Of a stretch of 64,000 bases of DNA, positions 19,251 to 31,257 are shown piece after piece; position 1 is the stretch's first letter, and every line of letters begins with the position of its first letter. Below the pieces are notes generated by a model that did no database searches, had not been told where the DNA came from, and saw only the letters and a program-made list of their open reading frames with translations. Origin of the DNA: Syncephalastrum monosporum B8922 (lineage: Eukaryota > Mucoromycota > Mucoromycetes > Mucorales > Syncephalastraceae); contig JNEN01001244.1 in assembly GCA_000697355.1 (NCBI GenBank), positions 310,001 through 374,000 of the forward strand, given 5' to 3'. A program made the translations under genes and the position numbers.

Positions 19251-22200
19251 ATGGTTGCACCCGACGAAAAGCGACGACGCACCGAGCAACCGACGACCGG
19301 CAAGGCCGTTGAGCGCTCTCGCATATACCAGCCTTTTCGAGCGATCGGCTACATTACCACCGAGATCCCCGTCGTAATCGAACACCATGGCCAGGACTTC
19401 TTCATGACCACAAGTGTGGGCAGGAGCTTCCAAACATACAACGTAAGTTCCCCTCCCCTCGCTGCCTCACATCGGCGGCTGACTCGCCTACTTTGCTAGC
19501 TTGCACGCATGACCTTGATCTACGTCAGTCAACCTGTGGAGGAAACGATTACGGCCATGACAGCCGCACGAAAGATTATTTACATTGCATTCGGGAGCAC
19601 GATCGCGGGTTACAAGCGAGGCCGAGAATTCAAGCGCATCCGTGGCGAAGGAAGCTACACGATTATCCAGCTGATGCACCTCGGTGGTGACTTCTTGGCC
19701 GCGCTCTGTGACGACAATGTCCTGCGTATTTGGGACTTTGCCACGGGTGGTAAGTGTGTGACATGAATGGAAGAGAGCAAGGAGACGCTCATATTCGTTC
19801 CATGCAGAGGATTACAGCGAGATCGAATTTGGAGAGTCATTCACAGCCACGACGATGGTGCATCCCAGCACGTATCTGAACAAGATCTTGGTCGGCAGCA
19901 CACAGGGTGCGATGCAGATCTGGAACTTCCGTACCTCAAAAATGGTCTATCAATTTGAGCCCTTTTCTTCCGCCATCACTTGCCTCGTCCAATCACCCGT
20001 CGTCGATGTTGTCGCTATTGGTCTCTTGGACGGTTCGGCCATTCTGCACAACATCCGTATCAACGAGAAGATCGACAGTGTCCGACAGGATGACCGTGTC
20101 ACTGCCATCTCCTTCCGAACAGGTTTGTCTTGGTGGTAGTAATATCACATTTGAGACCTAATCAACTATGCGCATGATAGATGAGGAGGTCATGATGGCC
20201 ACGGCAAACATGCACGGTGACGTTGCGCTCTGGGATCTCCAGGAACGCAGACTGGTTCATACCATGTTGCATGCGCACTCGAGCTTGATATCCAGTGTCC
20301 ACTTTTTGGCAGGTCAGCCTGTGCTTCTCACCTCGGGTGCAGACAATGCGGTCAAGGTAAGACAAAACAAGAAAAAAAAGTAGAAAGGAACATGCCATTA
20401 AGGACTGATGGTGGAAATAGCAATGGAAATTTGAAAAACACAATGTGGAACCCCACTTCTTGAAAGGTCGAAGCGGTCATCATGCACCGCCTTCCAAGAT
20501 TCGTTTCTACGGTGAAAACGGGAAGCATCTTCTTTCGGCGGGCCGCGACCAGTCACTGCGCAGCTTCTCCATTGTGCGCGACTCACAGAGCGTCGAGCTC
20601 TCACAGGGTAGCATCGACAAGAAGGCAAAGCAGCGCAAGGTCACGCGCGGAGAGCTCATGCTGCCTGTGGTGACCGACTTTGCCGCATGTAAGCGACCCT
20701 CATCTTGCCATGTTCTAGTCGCTCATGCATCTCTCTTGAATAGCAACGACCAAAGAAAAGCAGTGGGACAATATCGTCACTTGTCATGTGAGCGATAGCG
20801 GTGCACGGACATGGTCTTACAAAAACAAAGCACTGGGTAAACACATCTTGCGAAGTGCCGACAAGTCTGCGTTGAAGGTGACCAACATCAGCGCCTGTGG
20901 TAACTTTGCCTTTATCGGCTGCGCTTCGGGTGCCATTGAGATGTACAACTTGCAGTCGGGTCTGAAGCGGAAATCCTACGTTGGTCATAAAAAGGCGATC
21001 ACCGGCCTCGCAAGCGATAATACCAACCGTTTCCTGATCAGCTCCTCTATGGATAGGACGGTTCGGGTAAGTTTAGGATTTTCTATTTAAACAAAACGAG
21101 ATACACACGACTAATTGCGTTTTCCGATCATTAGATCTGGTCTTTCCAAAAATGCGAAGTCCTCCATACGATTGAGCTCGAAGCCCCCGTTGTTGCGATC
21201 GAGTATCACCGCGAAAACGACCTTTTGGCTGTTGTCTGTGATGATCTCGGTATCCGTGTCATTGATGTCGACACACTGAAAATTGTCAGAGAGTTCTGGG
21301 GTCACCGGAATCGTATCACCGACTTTGTAAGTCAATCACAGGAGGCGGGTGTGTGTGTCAGGCTGACTTACACTCTTCCTATTTCTTAGTGCTTTAGCCC
21401 AGACGGTCGCTGGATCATTTCTGCTTCGTTGGACAACACGATCCGGACATGGGACCTGCCTACAAGCAGCATGATTGACATTTTCAAGACGGAAGACATT
21501 GTTTCCAGTCTTTCCTTCTCTCCTACTGGCGACTTCTTGGCCACCACGCACGTAGACAACATTGGTATCTTCTTATGGTAAGTGTACATGACATGGCAGC
21601 AGCGCACACTTGCTAACGCACATCCGTTTCAAGGGCCAACCGCACACAGTTTACCAACGTCCCGCTGCGCAGCATTGCGGACGACGAGGTAGCACAGGTG
21701 CTTTCCTTACCCTCACTGGCAGAAGGCGATGCTTATGGTAAGATGTGCCGACATTCAAACGCCAGACGTATTAACCTGTTTCTCTAGACGCGGAAGAAGA
21801 AGTAGTGCCTCAAAGCAGCGAAGATTTGACCACGAGCGAACAACTGGCAGACGCATTGATTACCATGTCCATGGAACCCAAAGCCAAGTGGCAGAATCTG
21901 CTCAGCCTTGAAACCATCAAGAAGCGCAACAAGCCCAAGGAAGCGCCCAAACCGGCCGAGAAGGCGCCCTTCTTCTTGCCTACCCTGGCCGGTGCCAAGG
22001 CTCAGTTTGATCTGAGTCAACCCAAGCAAGAAAAAGAGGCCCAGTCACGTATCTCGCACGGCACAGAGATGATGGATATCGAGACCGAGTTTAGCCAGCT
22101 CCTCGCGGCCGGTAGTGAAAAGGGCGACTACACTGCATTCGTGGACTATGCCAAGTCGCTGAGCCCTTCTGCTCTGGATGTGCAGATGCGGACGCTGCCC

Positions 22201-22458
22201 ATCAACGAGAATCTCAGCGCCCACCAGCAGTTTGTGAGTGCGATCCTGTTTATGCTCCGGACGCGCAAGAATTTCGAGATGGCGCAGGCTTGGCTGAACG
22301 TGTTTTTGACTATCCATGGCGACCTGATCATTGCCAACCCGCTTAACGACATTCATGCGACGCTCAAGGAAACCCTGGCAGTCCAGAACCAGGAGTTTGG
22401 CCGGTTATCGGAGCAGATTCACTATGGTCTTTGCATGATTGACTTTGCTCGCAAGTAG
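19251..22458 (+). CDS. UTP21: U3 snoRNP protein Utp21 (WDR36 homolog)
   Basis: Ten exons splice in frame throughout. The N-terminal propeller starts with RSRIYQPFRAIGYITTEIP and the second begins around VTCHVSDSGARTWSYKNKAL, GNFAFIGCASGAIEMYNL and GHKKAITGLASDNTNR. FSPDGRWIISASLDNTIRTW and FSPTGDFLATTHVDNIGIFL close the WD40 section. The C-terminal ~200 residues are the Utp21-specific region (KAKWQNLLSLETIKKRNKPK, then DVQMRTLPIN and the helical end). Utp21 is part of the UTP-B module of the small-subunit processome and is needed for 18S rRNA maturation in the nucleolus. Size and domain order match WDR36/Utp21. The start at 19251 follows a poorly structured leader, with no in-frame alternative of note. 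Confidence 0.93.
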
Positions 22459-22669
22459 AGGCTTGTATACATTTTAATAATAAAGAGAAGGATGGCGATT
22501 ATTTAGGCATTATACTTCGTGGTCTCCTGGATAAGATAGAATGATGAAGGCTGAAAAAAGGTGAGAGGGTGTACAGGCGGGGAGGGGACGAAGGAAGGCA
22601 GAGGCAAAGGTGCGAGTGCGGGTGCGGGTGTGGAAGGGGAGAGAGGATTGAGATGGGGTATAGAACATT

Positions 22670-24282
22670 TTACACAATGGTGGTGGTAGCAGACGTGCTC
22701 CCTTGCAGGAGGACGCGCAGCTTGCTGGAGATTTTGGACAGCTGGTCGGTGATGGCGAACGCGACTGGGCTTTTGCGCTTGTACAAGAAATAGAAAAAGA
22801 TGAGGACGCTGATGAGGTTGATAGCCGCGTGTTTGATAGCGGCCTTGATGACCCATCGCCAGCCCTCCCATTTTTCATCATCCGTGGCATCACTGCTGCC
22901 ACTGGTGGTGGAGCCTGTGGGGCGCCGTATGGGCGGGACAGGAGTGATTGTGCTCGGAGGTCTGCTCGTCTCGCGCGCCAACTCATGCCGCAGATCATCA
23001 ATGCGCTCGTTCAGGGCCACCACCTCGGCCTGCAGGGACTCCAATGCCCGTTTGGTGGCAGGACCTAACGCAACGACGGACATGACATCGGGAGAGGGAC
23101 GCGGCATGGAGGCTGGGGAGCGTGGTGGGGCAGGGCCTGCCTGCGACGGACGGCGGGGATGCTGACGTGGGGTGAGGTGGGTGGACCGGTGCTGGCGGGG
23201 AGTGGGAGGCGCAGGAGGAGAAGAAGTCAGGGTCGTCGTCGACGTGGAGATCAGCGGCTGAGTCGGGGCCCAGGGATTGGCGTCGAGCGGCTCGTCATCC
23301 TGCGTGCGTTGGGCCAGCATTGCACGACGCCGTTCATGCTGAGGTATCATGTGCGGAAGCAGACGGTCATTGTTGGTCTTGGTGGCTGTGCTCGCGGATG
23401 CCTGCGAGGCGACCGACCCAGGACGCCGCCGTGATGCGGAAGGAGGTCGGGAGGCACGCGGGGATAGCAGACGCCGCCGTGAATAAGACGAAGCCGGTGT
23501 CATGCGGCCGGCGTTGGCCTGTATCTCTCGTAGGTAGGCCTGTTCCTCGGCGTCAGCGGACGTTAAGCTGTTGATATCTATTCAGTTCATGTGAGAAAGG
23601 GCTAACCCATCCGTTGGACGAAGATTGCTACCATCTTCTTCAGCAGCAGAGGAGGCGGAGTCATCGCCGGACGACTGGTCTTCGGAGGGCTGCATGATGT
23701 TGAAGGCCTGGATAATCTGCTGCGCTGTCGCGCGTCCGGCATTCTTCTTGTAGGCCTATACGAATCGACTTTAGATTATCGGGACAGGTAGCTAGGATGG
23801 GACGAATGGGGCAATACCTCCGTGGCAGACTTGAGCAAGGTCTCGACATACAAATGCTTTGCGTCTGTCTTGGATAAGCCTTCCAGTCGTTTCCACGCAT
23901 CCCTTGATTGGTCGAAACAAACGCATCAGCCATAACGTGAATGCAGCAGAAGGGTAGGGGTCAAGAAGCAGTATAAATAGGATATACACTAAAATACAGA
24001 AATAGTCGTCATACCATTTGGCGCGGCCAACCATGTCGAATATACCAGGTCGCTGCGTATTTACATTCCCGTGCGAGACTTGTTTGTAGTAGGCGTAAAG
24101 CTATAGAGGAAGACGATGGTCAGTCGACATGGCCGAATGAGCTGAGAAAGCGTTACCTCCAGCTTCTCCTCCCTTGAGGGCTGGAATGCGGAAGAAGCGG
24201 GGAGGTGCTGTACGATTTGCAAGGCCTTATTATAGCGTTGGTTGACATAGCGATTGGAATAGTGCGAAGGGGTTACAGACAT
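22670..24282 (-). CDS. Acyl-CoA-binding membrane protein (ACBD5/Atg37-like)
   Basis: Several exons on the minus strand from the ATG at 24282. The N-terminal ACBP fold is assembled over three exons: YNKALQIVQHLPASSAFQPS, LYAYYKQVSHGNVNTQRPGI and FDMVGRAKWDAWKRLEGLSK, where the YKQ and KWDAW residues are the known acyl-CoA contacts. A disordered Ser/Pro/Arg-rich centre follows, then a coiled coil (LESLQAEVVALNERIDDLRH) and one membrane helix near the C-terminus (HAAINLISVLIFFYFLYKRK). ACBD5 and Atg37 are tail-anchored peroxisomal proteins that bind long-chain acyl-CoA and support lipid transfer and pexophagy. The layout here is the same, so a peroxisomal location is likely (inference). Complete as far as can be seen. 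Confidence 0.85.
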
Positions 24283-24521
24283 TTAATAGCTTAAGGAGGT
24301 AGCAAATAGGCTTTATAGGTATGTATATATATGGGTGTCTGTGTCTGTGTCTGTGTGTGTGTGAACGAAACGAGAGAAGGAAGACAAGGAGGAAGAGAGG
24401 GAACGGCGCGTGAATGAGTTTGGGTTGGTTGTGCTTACGCGCATCAAAAAAAGTCCGCGTTTGGCAACTCTCACTCGGCCGCCCTTTTCGCCTTCGCTAT
24501 CTCTTTATTTGCTTGTACCTC
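24283..24521. promoter_or_regulatory. Shared promoter of the ACBD5-like gene and TRAPPC13
   Basis: A 239 bp divergent region with a TGTCTGTGTCTGTGTCTGTG microsatellite at about 24336-24362. A TATATATATGG element near 24323-24333 is a candidate TATA box for the plus gene. A CTCTTTATTTGC-type pyrimidine-rich leader precedes the ATG at 24522. Confidence 0.4.
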
Positions 24522-25940
24522 ATGTCAGGACACACCTCACCCGTGTCTTCGCCACGACAACAACAGCCCTATGGCTCTCCTGCTTCATTCCAACAACAGC
24601 AGCAACAGCAGCAAGAGCACCACCACCAACAACAGCAAGACGATGGTCAATTGCCGCATGCCCTGAATCTGAAGGTCATGCGTCTGTCGCGCCCCCTTCT
24701 GTCCACCAACGCACCCGTCTATTACGAATCCTCAGCGACGCCTCTTTCAGAAGGACTCGATTCACTCAACATTTCGGACCTCACCGCTTCACACCCCATC
24801 GTCGCGGACAGCACCCTTCGAATTCGTGATTTCGGCTTGAGTCAGATGCTCAAGCTGCCCTCGACATTTGGCAACATTTACCTTGGCGAAGCCTTTAGCA
24901 CGCTGGTCAGCATCAACAACGAGACGTCCGAAGCAGTGCAGCAGATTGGCATCAAGATTGAGCTGCAGACATCGTCGCAACGTTTCAATTTGTCAGACAC
25001 GACGACCGTCCCACGCGCGACTTTGGATCGCCAAGACACGCACACGGTTTCGGTGAGCCACGAGATCAAGGAGCTCGGTGTGCATATTCTCGTGTGCTCC
25101 GTGCATTATGCCGTGGAGGGCAAGCGTCGCCACTTCCGCAAGTTTTACAAATTCCAGGTTTCCAATCCCCTCGCCGTCAAGACAAAAGTCAACAACCTAC
25201 CGGACGGCCGCGTCTTCCTCGAGGCCCAACTTCAGAATGTCTCGGCCGGCCCCATGTTTCTCGACCACATGAAGTTCGACCCTTCCGAGCATTTTGTTCA
25301 TCGAGACCTGAACCATATTATTCCGCACAAACAACACGACGAAGATCAAACGCAAGATCAGGAAATGAAACCACATACCGTCTTCGGCTCCCGCTTCATC
25401 CAGCCGCAGGACGTCCGCCAGTACCTCTACATGCTCACCCCGCGTAACCCAGACAACGACCGTTTAGCACGCACAACCAACGCGCTCGGCAAGCTCGACA
25501 TTGTTTGGCGATCGGCTATGGGCGATCTGGGCCGTCTCCAGACCTCGCAGCTGACGCGGAAGGCACCTGCCCTCGACGAAATCGAGGTGCAACCCTTTTG
25601 GCTCAAAAAGGACGTGCCTGCCCAGGTCATCTTGGAAACCCCGTTCACGCTCGGCATCCGCATCCGGAACCACTCGAGTGCCAATATGAAACTGATCCTG
25701 TCGGCTGTCAAGACAAAGATGGGATCTGTGCTGCTGAGCGGGCTCAGCACGCGCAACATTGGCGAGGTTGGACCCAATCAATCGGCCGAGACCCGGCTCG
25801 AGTTCTTTCCTCTGACCCCAGGTCTGCAGCGCATCGGCGGCTTGCGTGTCGTGGATCTTTTGTCGGGATATACCAAAGACATTGATCACCTGTGCGATAC
25901 GTTCGTCCAGACTCAAGACGTTCACCAGGCGCACATGTAA
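24522..25940 (+). CDS. TRAPPC13: TRAPP complex subunit 13-like protein (DUF974)
   Basis: A single-exon frame of 472 residues, unusual in this intron-rich region. After a Gln/His-rich leader the body matches TRAPPC13: LKVMRLSRPLLSTNAPVYYE, then LPSTFGNIYLGEAFSTLVSI and VQQIGIKIELQTSSQRFNL. Next are HEIKELGVHILVCSVHYAVE and FRKFYKFQVSNPLAVKTKVN, LYMLTPRN, GKLDIVWRSAMGDLGRLQTS and a final beta-rich domain ending in GGLRVVDLLSGYTKDIDH. TRAPPC13 belongs to the TRAPPIII tethering complex acting in ER-Golgi traffic and autophagy (family knowledge). The start at 24522 is chosen because it begins the family-like part; the frame is open upstream to 24414 but not protein-like. Confidence 0.92.
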   Translation: MSGHTSPVSSPRQQQPYGSPASFQQQQQQQQEHHHQQQQDDGQLPHALNLKVMRLSRPLLSTNAPVYYESSATPLSEGLDSLNISDLTASHPIVADSTLRIRDFGLSQMLKLPSTFGNIYLGEAFSTLVSINNETSEAVQQIGIKIELQTSSQRFNLSDTTTVPRATLDRQDTHTVSVSHEIKELGVHILVCSVHYAVEGKRRHFRKFYKFQVSNPLAVKTKVNNLPDGRVFLEAQLQNVSAGPMFLDHMKFDPSEHFVHRDLNHIIPHKQHDEDQTQDQEMKPHTVFGSRFIQPQDVRQYLYMLTPRNPDNDRLARTTNALGKLDIVWRSAMGDLGRLQTSQLTRKAPALDEIEVQPFWLKKDVPAQVILETPFTLGIRIRNHSSANMKLILSAVKTKMGSVLLSGLSTRNIGEVGPNQSAETRLEFFPLTPGLQRIGGLRVVDLLSGYTKDIDHLCDTFVQTQDVHQAHM

Positions 25941-26899
25941 AATGTAGATTACACATAGGAGGCTCCCTGTTTTTCCTTTCTTTTTTTTTGTGTTGAATAC
26001 AATAGATACCATGAACCAATTGCATATAAACTATATGCTATGCATATCTCACTTTAAAATTGCGCGCGACTTGCTACGTAGTTCTCTCTCAGCTAGCTAC
26101 ATCATGACGCACAATGCCGATCATTTAATGCGACCGATCGGCACACCTCTTTATTTATCCAAGGACGTCTTTTTGCTGTCATTTATGGTGACACGAACGA
26201 AAATGAAATTTAGCAACATGGCTACCGTACACGACGTATTATATGTTTGACCCAGGAATAATTATGCGTATTTTGATAATCTCATTTGGAAGGATAACAT
26301 CTCTTTTCAGGGAGTAGGAACGGAACAAAATCAGCAAGGTGAGTTGGGCGCTGGCACCGTGCTGCCTGGTTTGCATCACTTTTGTGCTACACGGCCCAGC
26401 ATCGAACGCGAAACATCCAGCGCAGGTTCCCTAACCAATACGCATCATTATATTTTAGATCGACACCGACACTTATGACATGATTGTTCTCTCACACTAT
26501 GCTTCCAATCCCTTTGTAGCTTTGCAGTGTGCAGAATGTCAACGAAGGCACATAGGAACATACGACATGCGCTGATAGCATTGTCATCACGTGCTAAGTT
26601 ATACATCATTGGCGACATAATTCTCGCTCACTCTTCAGTCATTGTACGCAGTTTTATATCTAAGCACGCGTGCGCCTGTCTTACTACGTGCAAACCCACA
26701 AACGTGGAAAAAGCGGATGTGTGAGCGGAGTTAAAAACCAATGAGGTCTGCATGAAGAGAGGCGAGGGAATGATTTCAACAGATTATGTCATTATGACAG
26801 CTCGAGGAAGGGCGTTTGAATGTGTCTCACTTGCAATCATTTATAAAAGAGATGCACGACCCATGTCCTTCTTACCTACTTTTCTTTTAACCAAGCAAG
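25941..26899. other. Intergenic region with HAM1-like gene promoter
   Basis: About 960 bp without a supportable gene. The left end is the TRAPPC13 3' UTR. On the plus strand TTATAAAAGA at 26841-26850 is a good TATA box about 55 bp before the ATG at 26900, with a CTTCTTACCTAC pyrimidine-rich leader between. The remaining short frames have no protein-like features. Confidence 0.45.
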
Positions 26900-29800
26900 A
26901 TGGCCCACGCTGTACAAAATCCAGTGCCACCCCACAAACAGTCAGTTGAACAAAGGGTTCCCATCTCGGAACGCGACGGCGAGCAAGTGATGCGCCGCAT
27001 GTCTGAGGACTCTGCGCGAAAGATGCAACCGTTGAACGACGAACGCCAACGAGCCCAGGAGCGTCTCGAGATGGTCGAAATTTTTGAATCTCTTCGAAGC
27101 GGCCGCATGCCCAACAACAATCAGCTTACTGAATTCATTGACCGACTTATGGACAATCCATCGATTGAAACGCGCAAGCATTTGATGTCGCATGACGGAC
27201 AGCGTCTTCTCGAAGATCTCCGTGAGCTATTGCGCTCGCTGCAAAAAACGATTCACACCAAAAACCGCGATCAACTGTTCCAGTCGCTGTACTACCATCT
27301 CCACTGCATGAATCCCTCCGTCAATAAAGGTATCATTATTGAATCATCCCACGAACCATTTTCATGTAAAACTGAACCTATCCTACTTTGCCTTTCCAAA
27401 ATAGATAACATCAACATTGATGTGACCGGTGGCAAGAGTAAAGAGGAGCTGAAGCAAGAAGCCCAGGGTGGCGCCAATGCCATTGTCAAGATTGGCCGCC
27501 TTATTCTACTTCACGAAGGCTTCCGCTCTCGGGTCGACGAACTACTCCTGATTGTTCAGAGTCTCTTTGGCGAGCATGCTGAAACGGCCGGTCAAAACAT
27601 CCAGGAACTCGGTAACAAGATCAATGAACAGATGCAGGAGATCGGCGGCCAGATGCAAGACATGAATGACCCGGAAAAGCAGCGCGAGCTGGCCAAGAAG
27701 CTCAAGGACACAGACTACAAGCAGAAGTGGAATAAGAAGCCCGATTTGGAGGCCCGCAAGGCCGAGGCCAAAGAGTATGGCTCCAAGACCCAGTCGTCTT
27801 TGCGTGAGCGCTTGCCCCCGGAGAAGGTCGACGAGATCATCCGCCATCTCAAGTCAATCCTGGCCGAGGTTCAAAGCAAGGAAGACTACCAGCAGGCGAT
27901 GGACACCATCTTCCGTCTTTTTGACTCCTGGAGCAACCGCCTCACGGATGTTGGTCAGACATCGCAGGGGCATGCTGCGGACGCCACCCAGCAACTTCGC
28001 TCGGATCCCAACTGGGCTGCAGCTGAACAGGAGATCAAGACCATCCTGGAAGACTGGGCTCAAGGCCAGTCGCTCGACCCAGTCATCCAGGCGTTCCATC
28101 GCATCGCCGTCTCCATCAAGGAAGATCCTGAGCTGCACAAACGTTATCAGGAGGTAATACCCCCACATAATTCCGGTCTTTGTCTATGTTTATCAACGTT
28201 CTCTCACTCTCTAGGTCGCCGACTACGTTCGCCGCTTGCTCCGCGAGCCCGGTTATTTGCAAGACGATAAGTCTACCCAGGATGGCCGTGAGCTTGTCCA
28301 GCGCGCGCGCGAGATGACCCAAGACCGCCACACCCACGAGTTCAACAAATTGAATCAGGAAGCCACATCCTTCTTTAAGGCTATCGAGCAGGACCCCATG
28401 GCCCAGGAGCTCAACAGCCGCATCCGTCAGATCCACAACGATTTGTGGTTTGATCGGTGAGTAGAAACGAGATACGCTTAAATATGTACTCACGCTGCTC
28501 TACTTTCTCAAATTCACTAGCGATGGCAATGCCACCTTCAAGCCCTATCTGCTCAATGACATGCGCTTGACCTTGCTTCCTGCCGCACTTGAGATGATCA
28601 AGTTCATCCCTGTGCCACGCATCGAGTACTCTGACGAGGGTTTCGACGTCGCTGTGGAAAATGTGGTCCTTACCGGAACCACACTCCTTCCTGATGTTTT
28701 CGAGATGAAGGTTTGTCAAAAGCTTGGCCATGTTGGTGGCGATGCTTACTCTATTTGCATAGATGGAGAACTATATGAAGTTCAGCCCTCGCACCAACAT
28801 CACCAACACCAATCAACAAACTCTGTTTGTTAAGATGGACCAGATCCAGACTGTCGTCAACGATGTAAGTTTTCTTACTTTCATAGAGAAAACAACCTTA
28901 AACTAATGGACATCTCAAGGTCGTCTTCTACTACAAACGCAAGACCGGCTTCCCCAGACTGTCAGACCGCGGTGTGGCTTCTCTCATTGTAAGTCCAATT
29001 GTACAGCTCACAACCATTTCTAACCACCGGCCAATACGCGTAGATCGATGGTCGTGGTATCAGCGTGTCTGCCCGCATTCTGAGCGACACCAGCGACCAG
29101 CAACACACATTCCGCGTAACTCAGTGCAACTGCCGCGTCAACAAGCTTGACATCAAGGTGCACGACAGCCGTCATGAGTAAGTCCATCCACTTTGTATGC
29201 AATGAAAGGACTAATGAGTCCTATGTAGCCTTTTGTACAAGACGGTTCACCCACTGATGGTCCGTATCCTCAAGCGTCAGATCGCCCGTGCCGTAGAGCA
29301 AAAGATTGTTGAGAGCCTCGAAACGGCTGACCAACATCTGACGTCGACGCTGCTCCGTTTGCACCAAGAATCCGTTGCCAAGGCCGCCTACGCCCAGGTG
29401 CGACTTCCCGACGAGGTCAAGAGACTGGGTACTGGCCGCGACGTCAAGGTCACCGATGCCGAGGGTAAATCCACATCGGTCGCGCCTGCCGCGAGCACGG
29501 AGGCCAAGACCTCTCAGCAACAGGCCCCAGCTGTCCAGGTGGAGCCGCCGTCGAAGCGCCCTGGTCTCTTTACCACGATGCTGACGGTTGTCAACAACAA
29601 TTTGCGCACCAGTGTCGCTACCGCCGCACGCAAGGGCCATGAGCAGCGTGTCAAGGGCAAGCAGCGTCGCGAGGAAAAGGAGCGCGAAGCTGAACGCGAC
29701 GCTGAGCAAGGTGGTGGTGAAGGCGGCAGCCGCGTGTTACGCGACGAAGAGGAGGATGGCCGTACCGAGGCCGAGGCTGTGACGCCCCAGCAAGAACTCG

Positions 29801-29904
29801 GCGAGATGAGAACAGGCCGTCAGGACCTCGCGTCTCAGCAACAGCAACACTCTCAGTCTCAAGTGTCTCAGCAACAGACGAGTGACGCGCCCATTCAAGT
29901 CTAA
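26900..29904 (+). CDS. HAM1-like lipid-binding protein
   Basis: Eight exons. The long N-terminal half is helical (DERQRAQERLEMVEIFESLR, LLEDLRELLRSLQKTIHTKN, IVKIGRLILLHEGFRSRVDE) and includes repeats of charged helices around GNKINEQMQEIGGQMQDMND. The C-terminal half, beginning at FKPYLLNDMRLTLLPAALEM, is beta-rich and resembles the bactericidal/permeability-increasing-like fold used to carry lipids: FIPVPRIEYSDEGFDVAVEN, VVFYYKRKTGFPRLSDRGVA and IDGRGISVSARI. A Gln- and Lys-rich tail ends the protein. This combination is found in the fungal HAM1 family (HAM1 N- and C-terminal domains), whose exact role is not well settled. The N-terminus, the splice sites and the TATA box at 26841 all agree. 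Confidence 0.85.
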
Positions 29905-31257
29905 GTCAACTTTACTGCCGTGAACTGATGTTTCCAGGTCTTTTAACTTGATGTACTACTTATTTTAGTTTAGCTTTTACATACTTATATCATTTTTGAT
30001 GTTCTCTCAATCTCTACTCTTAATATATAGCAGTACTTCTTTCTTATACTTGTATGATTTTTTACAATAACTGTAAAATTTTTGCTGAAGAACGGCCGTG
30101 TCACTACAGCACGAACGTGAACACGTGTCGTATTTATCCGCTTGAGCGAACTTTATCTTTTAATTTTACTCGTATTTGCGTTTGACACGGATGAGAACAC
30201 GCATACAACAGCTAGACGGACCCGAATTTCAGGAGAAACCTGTTTCAATGATATTTACAAGGCCTAGAATCAGCCCCAAGTATTCAAAAATGACAAATAT
30301 AGCATCAGCCTTCAGACCCCCTGTCATAGAATGGTTTTTATTTCTCCCTAAGTCTTCAGCACGGTTTTACCCAGCGCGTATGTCTCTAATACTTCATCTA
30401 CCCACTGAAGTCCAAATATCTTCTGGTACTCAACATGTCTACCAGCGCACAGACTCACACAAAAAAGCCATGACACGTATAAATGGAACCTAAAATCTCA
30501 GTGTACAAATAGAGAGACATTCTTCATTTGACCTTGCGGACTTCGCCTTCAATCATCATCTTCAACGAAAAGCATGTATGATGTGGTTGGCTTAATAGTA
30601 AGATATATATAGCACATACGTCCTCGTTGACCGGTGTCTAAAGCATACATATATTTGACATGTAAATATTAATAGGAATGATTCAAAAAGTATAGAAGCC
30701 ATCGCGAGATTTCCAATTGAATTATCTGAGTTGGGAACTTGGCCTGCTGGTAGCTTGAAATGTCGTGCAGATCGACACGTAAGAGGTGTGTCGACTGACA
30801 AGAGGTTATTACCTAGGAGTAACAAGCTGCGACTGATTTTAGCAATGCTATCCGTAGCTGCTTCCCCATGAGCACCTAAGAGTCTCGCCCCAGCGCGATG
30901 CCCACCCCCCGCGAGCAGCTTTTGCCGCGTGTGGCTGGTTCGTCCTTGCCCCACCCTACCATATGTAGCTTTGGTAATTGCACATACCTCTCTCTCTTTT
31001 TTTTAGACTTCGATAGCTTACTTGCAGGTTTCCTCCTGAAACTTTTTCATCCACGCATCTCGATCTATCATGAACACATATGTATTATTATCATCATAAT
31101 AATCCGTCTTTTCTTCTCCTACTGCAGGCCCCACCTAGCTTCTCTATTTTTTTATGTATATATAGATCCCTTTTTCCGTCTTACCTCTTCTTTTCTTTTC
31201 CTCTTTCCTCCTCTTCCCAATTCAAGAGAAATCTCGCGAAGAGCCCTCTACTCCATT
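29905..31257. other. AT-rich intergenic region
   Basis: About 1.35 kb between two plus-strand genes. The first 150 bp are the HAM1-like 3' UTR. Near 30527-30560 a minus-strand reading gives a short plausible C-terminal tail (MMIEGEVRKVK then stop) after an AG acceptor-like site, but I could not find upstream exons that join to it. The promoter of the secreted-protein gene occupies about 31000-31257, with TATATATAG at 31157-31165 and a strong pyrimidine leader. Confidence 0.35.
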